The notes under the pieces: model-generated
Told to the model about the DNA's origin: nothing
The model's input: only the letters and a program-made list of their open reading frames with translations
The model's database searches: none
Translations under genes and position numbers: made by a program
Shown: positions 1-6,022 of the stretch, in pieces
Layout of the letters: each line of letters begins with the position of its first letter
Position numbering within the stretch: position 1 is the first letter of the stretch
Assembly (NCBI GenBank): GCA_023438115.1
Contig: JAEZEB010000185.1
Coordinates: forward strand, 1-8,034
Direction of reading: 5' to 3'
DNA: 8,034 nucleotides
Source: Pseudomonadota bacterium
GTDB lineage: Bacteria; Pseudomonadota; Gammaproteobacteria; Burkholderiales; Burkholderiaceae_C

Positions 1-66
1 GGGTTCGGCTTCGCGCTCACCCCGACCTGCGGGGAGCGCCCCGAACACGGACGGCCGCCATTTTCC

Positions 67-86
67 TTGCGCCTGATCAAAGTCAA
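67..86 (+). promoter_or_regulatory. FNR/ANR-like binding site upstream of ccoG
   Basis: The FNR-family consensus is TTGAT-N4-ATCAA. Two overlapping registers fit here. TTGCG-CCTG-ATCAA (67-80) has one perfect half-site. CTGAT-CAAA-GTCAA (73-86) has one mismatch to consensus in each half, and GTCAA is a frequent natural variant half. The second register is centred at 79.5, which would be about -41.5 from a start of transcription near 121, the usual class II activator spacing. FNR/ANR/FnrL control of cbb3 oxidase and its assembly genes is well established in proteobacteria, and the gene downstream is ccoG. The motif and its position are seen; binding is inferred. Confidence 0.6.
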
Positions 87-108
87 ACGCGCGCCCCCAT
101 CCCCGCCG

Positions 109-114
109 CATGAT
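109..114 (+). promoter_or_regulatory. possible -10 element for ccoG
   Basis: CATGAT matches TATAAT at four of six positions and lies at the distance from the FNR-like box expected of a class II promoter. It would place the transcript start within one or two bases of the ccoG ATG at 123. This is a weak hexamer in GC-rich DNA, so the call depends on its spacing. ccoG may instead, or also, be read through from an upstream cco operon outside the window. Confidence 0.25.
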
Positions 115-122
115 CCCCGGAC

Positions 123-1541
<1,419 letters not shown>

Positions 1542-1550
1542 AGAAGAAGG

Positions 1551-1557
1551 AAGGAAG
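1551..1557 (+). promoter_or_regulatory. strong ribosome binding site for fixH
   Basis: AAGGAAG lies about five bases before the ATG at 1562, within a purine-only stretch that follows the ccoG stop. It fixes the start of the short FixH protein, whose reading frame is otherwise open far upstream through ccoG. Confidence 0.7.
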
Positions 1558-1561
1558 AACC

Positions 1562-1828
1562 ATGAACAAGCAGGAACCGCAGGCCACGACGGCGCCCGCT
1601 CCCTGGTGGAAGCACGGCTACGTGTGGATGATCCTCGGCGGCCCCGCCTTCGTGGTGGTGGCGGGCATCGCCACGCTGGTGATCGCGGTGCGCGCGCCCG
1701 ACCCCGTCGTCGCCGCGGACTACTACCGGCGCGGCATCGAGATGAACAAGACGATCGCCGCCCGCGAGAAGGCGCACCTGCCGGCGGTGCAGGGCCGCAA
1801 CCATGCCGCGACGCCGGCCACGCCCTGA
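1562..1828 (+). CDS. fixH: short FixH/CcoH-like membrane protein
   Basis: This 88-residue protein has one transmembrane helix at about residues 19-43, after a short N-terminal tail with a WWK motif. The sequence then runs RAPDPVVAADYYRRGIEMNKTIA, split here as RAPDPVVAADYY followed by RRGIEMNKTIA. The single helix followed by a DYYRRG-type motif is the mark of the FixH/CcoH family, which associates with cbb3 oxidase during assembly and stabilises it. The long FixH proteins of rhizobia carry a periplasmic domain of over 100 residues; here only about 45 residues follow the helix. I believe this short form is common in betaproteobacteria rather than a truncation. The gene follows ccoG by 20 bases on the same strand and has its own strong ribosome binding site, so co-expression is expected. 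Confidence 0.87.
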   Translation: MNKQEPQATTAPAPWWKHGYVWMILGGPAFVVVAGIATLVIAVRAPDPVVAADYYRRGIEMNKTIAAREKAHLPAVQGRNHAATPATP

Positions 1829-1846
1829 GCCGGCACCGGAAAAAAG

Positions 1847-1852
1847 AAGGAG
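1847..1852 (+). promoter_or_regulatory. strong ribosome binding site for the third operon gene
   Basis: A perfect AAGGAG lies eight bases before the ATG at 1861, in the 32-base gap after fixH. It is the main support that the small open frame 1861-2151 is translated. Confidence 0.75.
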
Positions 1853-1860
1853 ACAAAACC

Positions 1861-2151
1861 ATGGCCCAGCGCCTGATGTGGATCGTGTGGCCGGCGTTCC
1901 TGGCGGCCTGCGCCCTGGAACTGCTCGTGTTCGCGTTCGTCGATCCGGAGGACTTGCACTGGGCCGGCAACGCGCTCGAATGGTCGCGGCAGGCCGTCTA
2001 CACCTGCGCGTTCTTCGCCTTCTGGGCCGTCGTCGCTGCCACTTGCTGGATCACCACGCTGCTGCGGCTCACGCCGCTCGAGATCAACCAGTGCCCCTTC
2101 GATCCGGCCCAGCGGCCTGCGGGTTGTCCCGGCGAGGCGCAGCCGCGATAG
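1861..2151 (+). CDS. small two-helix membrane protein, function unknown
   Basis: I do not recognise this 96-residue protein beyond its association with cbb3-assembly genes. It has two hydrophobic helices, about residues 5-27 and 46-68, joined by an acidic loop (VDPEDLHWAGNALEWSRQ). By the positive-inside rule both ends face the cytoplasm. The tail carries two Cys-Pro pairs, C79-P80 and C89-P90, ten residues apart, in a proline-rich stretch. C49 and C62 lie in or near the second helix. The start is fixed by a perfect AAGGAG. It is the third gene of the ccoG-fixH run, so a role in oxidase assembly, copper handling or subunit stability is plausible but rests on context only. It is not CcoS by sequence, and no TauE/SafE-type CcoH2 gene follows. 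Confidence 0.82.
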   Translation: MAQRLMWIVWPAFLAACALELLVFAFVDPEDLHWAGNALEWSRQAVYTCAFFAFWAVVAATCWITTLLRLTPLEINQCPFDPAQRPAGCPGEAQPR

Positions 2152-2152
2152 C

Positions 2153-2536
2153 TCAGTCCCCGGCGCGCTGGGCGCACTGGTGGGAGCAGTAGTCCAGCAG
2201 CGCGTCGATCTCCGTCGACTTGTCGAACACCGCGTCCACGCCCAGCTGCGCGCAGCGCTTGCGCACGGCGGCGTTGACGTAGTTGCTGAAGACGACGATC
2301 TTTTGCGCGGGGTCGGTGCGCTGGACGCGCTGTACCAGCCGCATACCGCTTCCACCCCTGAGGAAGAGGTCCACGACCAGCATGTCCCAGGCTTCGCCGG
2401 TGGCAAGCCAGGCGAGCGCCCCTTCCTCCGTGGGCGCGAACCCGACCACCCGGGCGCACGTGAGTTCCTCCAGGGCGCCCACGAGGTTCTCCTGGATCTC
2501 TGCGTTGTCCTCCACGACGAAGACGGCAAGCTGCAT
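2153..2536 (-). CDS. stand-alone response regulator receiver domain (CheY-like)
   Basis: This is a 127-residue single receiver domain with no output domain. From the ATG at 2536 the protein begins MQLAVFVVED. E9 and D10 form the acidic pocket, D56 in LVVDLFLRGGSG is the phosphoacceptor, S84 (VVFSN) is the switch residue and K106 (VFDKS) is the conserved lysine. All catalytic positions are therefore present. An alternative ATG seven codons upstream (2557) would add MPCRTGF, which is unlike the start of a receiver. The C-terminal tail is Cys-rich (C117, C121). The gene converges on the ccoG-fixH operon with one base between stops and is divergent from the GGDEF-EAL gene. No kinase is adjacent on its own strand. 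Such orphan receivers act by protein contact or as phosphate relays or sinks; the partner is unknown. Confidence 0.88.
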   Translation of the reverse strand: MQLAVFVVEDNAEIQENLVGALEELTCARVVGFAPTEEGALAWLATGEAWDMLVVDLFLRGGSGMRLVQRVQRTDPAQKIVVFSNYVNAAVRKRCAQLGVDAVFDKSTEIDALLDYCSHQCAQRAGD

Positions 2537-2580
2537 GAAGCCCGTTCGGCAAGGCACGGTTCAGGTTGCCGCACACTCTA

Positions 2581-2594
2581 GCTGCCGGGGCAGC
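2581..2594. repeat. perfect 14-bp palindrome, possible operator
   Basis: GCTGCCGGGGCAGC reads as the same sequence on both strands apart from its GG centre (GCTGCC-GG-GGCAGC). It lies 45 bases before the receiver start and about 100 bases before the GGDEF-EAL start. The two-base centre suits a dimeric DNA-binding protein better than an RNA hairpin, although a five-pair stem with a four-base loop can form. GC-rich dyads arise by chance fairly often in such DNA. Confidence 0.45.
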
Positions 2595-2624
2595 CGGCCC
2601 GTGCGGAGCACCACGCGTTCCGGT

Positions 2625-2640
2625 GTAGGAGCGTGCCTAC
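2625..2640. repeat. GTAGG/CCTAC inverted repeat, REP-like head
   Basis: GTAGG (2625-2629) and CCTAC (2636-2640) pair across a six-base loop. The segment TGTAGGAGCG (2624-2633), followed some 15 bases later by CGCGATG, resembles the ends of the short repetitive extragenic palindromes of Pseudomonas and Xanthomonas relatives. The interior does not form their usual long stem, so this may be a decayed copy or a coincidence. Confidence 0.35.
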
Positions 2641-2691
2641 GGCCTTCCCCGCGATGTGTGGAGCCCACGTAAGATTCCCGCGAGGACTTGC

Positions 2692-5169
2692 ATGGACCCC
2701 TTGATCCCGCACGACGCAGGCGCGCTGCTGCAGCTGGTGGAGCACAGCGCCTTCGTCGGCTTCTGGCGCCTGGACCTGCGCGAGCGCCGCCTCTGGTGGT
2801 CCGGCCAGCTCGCGCGCCTGCATGGCGCGGAGCCCGGCTACACGCCCGGCTTCGACGACCCCCTGCGCCATTTCGTGGAGGAGCACCGCGCGGAGCTCGC
2901 CGCGCGCCTGCGCGCCTGCATCGAAGAGGGCGCCGCATTCGACCTGGAAGTGCAGGTGTGCTCGCTGCAGGGCCGTCGCGTGTGGGTGCGCTGCGTGGGC
3001 CGGCCGCTGCACGCGGATGACGGCAGCCTTGCCGGCGCGGAGGGCCTGGTGCAGGAGATCGCGCCCGCGGGCCATGTGCCGGGGACGCTCATGCGCCACA
3101 CGGTGAGCATGGGCGGGGCGCTGGGCAGCGGCCAGGCCTTCGCCACGGTGGACCGGCAGGGCCGCGTCAGCTACGCCAACGAGCGCGCCGAGCAGCTGCT
3201 GGCCGCGGACGGCGGCGCGGTGGTGGGACGCCGGATCTGGGGCTTCTTCCAGAAGCGCACGCGCCTCGACCTCGAGGAACGCTTCATGCAAGCGCTGGAG
3301 CGCGGCGAATCGCTGGAGCTGGAGGAACTCGACGCGCAGGGTGGCCATTGGCTGGAGCTGCGCGGCTTTCCCTTCGGCGCCGGCCTGGCGCTGCACCTGC
3401 GCGACGTGTCCGCGCGCCGCCGCGCGCAGCAGCACCTGATGCTGCTGGAAGGCAGCATCGCGCGGCTGAACGACATCGTGATCATCACGGAGGCCGCGCC
3501 TTTCCGCGAGCCGGGCCCGCGCATCGTGTTCGTCAACGAGGCCTTCGAGCGCCGCACCGGCTACGCGCGCGATGAGGTGATCGGCCGCTCGCCGCGCTTC
3601 CTGCAGGGGCCGGACACGCAGCGGGCCCAGCTCGATCGCATCCGCGCCGCGCTGGAGCAATGGGAGCGCGTGCGCGTGGACCTCGTCAACTACACCAAGG
3701 CGGGGGAGCCTTACTGGGTGGACCTGGACGTCTCGCCGGTGTGGGACGAGTCGCGGCGCCTCACGCACTGGGTGGCGGTGGGGCGCGACATCACCGAGCG
3801 CAAGCGCGACGAGGAGAAGATCCAGTACCTCGCCTTCTACGATCCGCTGACGCAGCTGCCCAATCGCCGGATGCTGATGGACCGGCTGCGCGAGGCGGCC
3901 GGCGAAACCGGACCGGCCCGCGAGGGCGCGCTGATGTTCATCGACCTGGACAACTTCAAGGTGCTGAACGACACGCTGGGCCACCAGAAGGGCGACCTGC
4001 TGCTGCAGCAGGTGGCGCGGCGCCTGCGCAATTGCGTGGCCAAGGGCGACATGGTGGCGCGCCTGGGCGGCGACGAGTTCGTGGTGCTGCTGGAGAACAC
4101 GCCCGAGAAGCCGCTCGATCCGCTGACGGCCGCGCGCATCGTGAGCCAGCGCATCCTGGAGGGCCTGGGCGAGCCCTACGTGCTGCCCGGCTACCTGCAC
4201 CACACCACCTGCAGCATCGGCGTGACGCTGTTCGGCCGCACGCCGTCCAGCGTGAACGAACTGCTGAAGCAGGCCGACCTTGCCATGTACCAGGCCAAGG
4301 CGGCGGGCCGCAACGCGGTGCGCTTCTTCGACCCGGAGATGCAGGCCGTCGCTTCCGCCAATGCGGCGCTCGCCGCCGACCTGCGCACGGCCTGGCGCGA
4401 GAACCACCTGAAGATCGAGTACCAGCCGCAGGTGGACATGGAAGGGCGCATGACCGGCGTGGAGGCGCTGCTGCGCTGGGAGCATCCCGGACGCGGGCGC
4501 GTGCTGCCCGGGGCCTTCATCCCGACGGCGGAGGAGACCTCGCTGATCATCCCCATCGGCCGCTGGGTCCTGGAGCATGCATGCGCGCAGCTGGCGCAGT
4601 GGCAGCAGCAGCCCGGGCGCGAGCACCTGGTGATCGCCGTCAACGTGAGCGTGCGGCAGTTCCGCCATCCCGACTTCGTCGACGAGGTGATGGACTGCGT
4701 GCACCGGGCGGGGATCCGTCCCGACCGGCTGAAGCTGGAACTGACCGAAAGCCTGCTCGCGGACCACGTCGATGCGGCCGTGGCGAAGATGCGCAGCCTC
4801 AAGGGCATGGGCTTGCGCCTGTCGGTGGACGACTTCGGCGTCGGCTATTCCTCGCTGTCTTACCTGAAGAGCCTGCCCATCGACGAACTGAAGATCGACC
4901 GCGGCTTCGTGCGCGACATCCTCACCGACGGCAACGATGCCGCGATCGCCGCCACCATCATCGGCCTGGGCCGCAGCCTGGGGCTCGAGGTGATCGCCGA
5001 GGGGGTGGAGTCCGAGGCGCAGCGCGCCTTCCTGGAGCAGCAGGGTTGCCGGCGCTACCAGGGCTATCTCTTCTCCAGGCCGCTACCGCTTGAGCAGTTG
5101 GAGGACTTCATGGCGCGACGGGATGCCGCGCGGGCCACTAGACCGGAACCATCTTCAGCGGGCTCGTGA
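2692..5169 (+). CDS. PAS-PAS-PAS-GGDEF-EAL cyclic-di-GMP signalling protein
   Basis: This 825-residue protein has no transmembrane segment or signal peptide, so it should be cytosolic. PAS domains lie at about residues 14-125, 145-240 and 255-375. The third ends in the typical GRDITERKRDE linker and carries LOV-like GRSPRFLQG, with proline (P301) at the photoactive-cysteine position. The GGDEF domain (about 376-548) has D418 in FIDLDNFK and an intact GGDEF at 459-463. The usual RxxD inhibitory site is A450-K-G-D453. The EAL domain (about 565-810) has E591-A-L, N651, E683, D713-D714, K734 and E770, so the phosphodiesterase metal and catalytic set looks complete. The protein may make or degrade c-di-GMP, or switch under PAS control. 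The ATG at 2692 is preferred because GAGG lies six bases upstream; a GTG at 2656 would add 12 residues without a good ribosome site. Confidence 0.97.
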   Translation: MDPLIPHDAGALLQLVEHSAFVGFWRLDLRERRLWWSGQLARLHGAEPGYTPGFDDPLRHFVEEHRAELAARLRACIEEGAAFDLEVQVCSLQGRRVWVRCVGRPLHADDGSLAGAEGLVQEIAPAGHVPGTLMRHTVSMGGALGSGQAFATVDRQGRVSYANERAEQLLAADGGAVVGRRIWGFFQKRTRLDLEERFMQALERGESLELEELDAQGGHWLELRGFPFGAGLALHLRDVSARRRAQQHLMLLEGSIARLNDIVIITEAAPFREPGPRIVFVNEAFERRTGYARDEVIGRSPRFLQGPDTQRAQLDRIRAALEQWERVRVDLVNYTKAGEPYWVDLDVSPVWDESRRLTHWVAVGRDITERKRDEEKIQYLAFYDPLTQLPNRRMLMDRLREAAGETGPAREGALMFIDLDNFKVLNDTLGHQKGDLLLQQVARRLRNCVAKGDMVARLGGDEFVVLLENTPEKPLDPLTAARIVSQRILEGLGEPYVLPGYLHHTTCSIGVTLFGRTPSSVNELLKQADLAMYQAKAAGRNAVRFFDPEMQAVASANAALAADLRTAWRENHLKIEYQPQVDMEGRMTGVEALLRWEHPGRGRVLPGAFIPTAEETSLIIPIGRWVLEHACAQLAQWQQQPGREHLVIAVNVSVRQFRHPDFVDEVMDCVHRAGIRPDRLKLELTESLLADHVDAAVAKMRSLKGMGLRLSVDDFGVGYSSLSYLKSLPIDELKIDRGFVRDILTDGNDAAIAATIIGLGRSLGLEVIAEGVESEAQRAFLEQQGCRRYQGYLFSRPLPLEQLEDFMARRDAARATRPEPSSAGS

Positions 5170-5887
5170 CCACGGCGCGCGGCAGGCGCAGGATGATCGC
5201 CTGGCCCTGGCGCAGCAGTTCCACCCCATGTTCGTCGGCGAGGGCCTGCACTTCCACCCAGGACAGCGGGGCGTCGCCGGCCTCGTGCAGCTGCGTGAAG
5301 CTGCCTTCGGGCTGGGGCTGGTATTCCACGGCGACCACGCCGTGCGAGGACGAGACCTCGGTGCGCACGGCGAGTTCGCCGGGCGCGGGCGCCGCGTCCA
5401 CCAGGACCAGGATGGCGGCGGACAGCAGGAAGCGCACGGCGCTGCGCGAAGCCGCGAACTCGCCGTCGCCCGCTTGCAGGCGCAGGTCGAAGCCGCGGAA
5501 GTTGACGCTCGTGGACAGCAGCCGCACGACCTCGGCGACGCCGTCCTTCAGGGCGACGGTGTCGTCCTCGCCGGGCTCCATCCACGTGCACACCTCCAGG
5601 CAGCGGGCGACGGCCTGCCGCGAGAGGCGGTTGAGCTTCGAGACGGCCGCCGCGAGATCGTCCGGGTCGGCCGCGCCGCGCTCCATGCGCGCGTTCAGCG
5701 CCTCGGCCATCATGCCCAGCGATTGCAGGTGCACCACCATGTCGTGGCGCAGCGGCGGGGTCAGGCGCCGCAGGATGTCGTGCTTCCCCGCGCGGGCCAG
5801 GCTGCGCCGGCGCTGCGGCGACGGTTCGGCCGCCGGCGCGTGCGGGACGCCGGGGGACGTGGCGGTGGATTGTTCGAGTGCCAGCAC
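5138..5887 (-). CDS. histidine-kinase-like protein with degenerate ATPase domain (possible ChpT-like phosphotransferase)
   Basis: This 249-residue soluble protein begins at GTG 5887, the only plausible in-frame start before the conserved part. Residues 1-33 are Pro/Ala/Arg-rich and probably disordered. Residues 36-100 form two long helices with H48-D49 (LRHDMVVHLQSLGMMAEAL), like the DHp phospho-histidine helix; a second His-Asp pair is H36-D37. Residues 115-240 look like an HATPase fold: SRSAVRFLLSAAILVLVDAA matches the N-box helix, and residues 210-238 match the terminal beta-alpha-beta (ADEHGVELL, IILRLPRA). The N-box asparagines are replaced by A157 and V161, and neither a DxGxG nor a second glycine box is present. 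ATP binding is therefore unlikely. This architecture matches ChpT-like histidine phosphotransferases or pseudokinases. It overlaps the GGDEF-EAL gene tail to tail by 32 bases and diverges from a kinase/regulator pair. Confidence 0.85.
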   Translation of the reverse strand: MLALEQSTATSPGVPHAPAAEPSPQRRRSLARAGKHDILRRLTPPLRHDMVVHLQSLGMMAEALNARMERGAADPDDLAAAVSKLNRLSRQAVARCLEVCTWMEPGEDDTVALKDGVAEVVRLLSTSVNFRGFDLRLQAGDGEFAASRSAVRFLLSAAILVLVDAAPAPGELAVRTEVSSSHGVVAVEYQPQPEGSFTQLHEAGDAPLSWVEVQALADEHGVELLRQGQAIILRLPRAVVTSPLKMVPV

Positions 5888-5963
5888 TGCGGGTGGAAAA
5901 GGTCCGGTTCGGGGTCCCAGTCTGCAGCGGGGGGAGGCTCGCGACTGTCGGGGTTGCGCGAGG

Positions 5964-5980
5964 CCGGGTGTAGGACCCGG
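5964..5980. repeat. perfect hairpin / dyad CCGGGT-GTAGG-ACCCGG
   Basis: Two six-base arms pair exactly around a five-base centre. No T-run follows on either strand that would make it an intrinsic terminator. It lies 27 bases before the -10-like element of the kinase gene, a reasonable place for an operator or activator site. Confidence 0.45.
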
Positions 5981-6006
5981 ACGGGCGCCTGGCCCCGGGA
6001 CGGTTG

Positions 6007-6015
6007 TGCTGTAAT
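6007..6015 (+). promoter_or_regulatory. extended -10 promoter element for the sensor kinase operon
   Basis: TGCTGTAAT combines a TGn extension with TGTAAT, which matches TATAAT at five of six positions. Transcription would begin about seven bases after 6015, at 6022-6023, essentially on the GTG start codon. An in-frame TGA at 6017-6019 excludes any longer protein. The nearby -35 region (GCCTGG) is poor, as is common for extended -10 promoters. Confidence 0.45.
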
Positions 6016-6022
6016 TTGAGCC

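Larger units (their letters stand above)
2537..2691. promoter_or_regulatory. divergent intergenic region between the receiver and GGDEF-EAL genes
   Basis: These 155 bases separate two divergently transcribed genes and must hold the promoters for both, unless transcription comes from further away. I see a perfect 14-bp palindrome (2581-2594), a GTAGG/CCTAC inverted repeat (2625-2640) and GAGG as the ribosome binding site at 2682-2685 for the plus-strand gene. No clear sigma-70 promoter pair is visible on either strand. Confidence 0.55.
5888..6022. promoter_or_regulatory. divergent intergenic region before the kinase/regulator operon
   Basis: These 135 bases separate the degenerate-kinase gene (minus) from the sensor kinase (plus). 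They contain a perfect hairpin (5964-5980) and an extended -10-like element (6007-6015). Neither flanking GTG start has a recognisable Shine-Dalgarno sequence. I see no -35 hexamer close to consensus on the plus strand. Confidence 0.55.

Noticed and set aside
20..43. Two mutually exclusive five-pair hairpins (CCCCG at 20-24 with CGGGG at 30-34, or CGGGG with CCCCG at 39-43) as a terminator or attenuator.
   Set aside because: The stems are short, the only T-run (61-64) is about 18 bases too far away, and such pairings are common in GC-rich DNA.
1..122. The 3' end of an upstream cco gene such as ccoP.
   Set aside because: None of the three forward frames shows a CxxCH haem motif or recognisable CcoP ending, and the FNR-like box indicates non-coding DNA.
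2656..2691. GTG at 2656 as the start of the GGDEF-EAL gene.
   Set aside because: It adds 12 non-conserved residues without a good ribosome site, whereas the ATG at 2692 has GAGG at the right distance.
3454..3816. A blue-light-sensing LOV photoreceptor domain.
   Set aside because: The cysteine required for the flavin adduct is proline, so the canonical photocycle is impossible. It is kept only as a LOV-like PAS.
2578..4767. A 729-codon open frame antisense to the GGDEF-EAL gene.
   Set aside because: Its His/Arg/Ala/Gln-rich composition mirrors the high-GC codon bias of the sense gene, it shows no recognisable domain, and the sense frame is unambiguous.
3660..5093. A 477-codon open frame on the same strand as GGDEF-EAL but shifted.
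   Set aside because: It is low-complexity Arg/Gly/Ala/Pro sequence with no domain, a shadow of the real frame.
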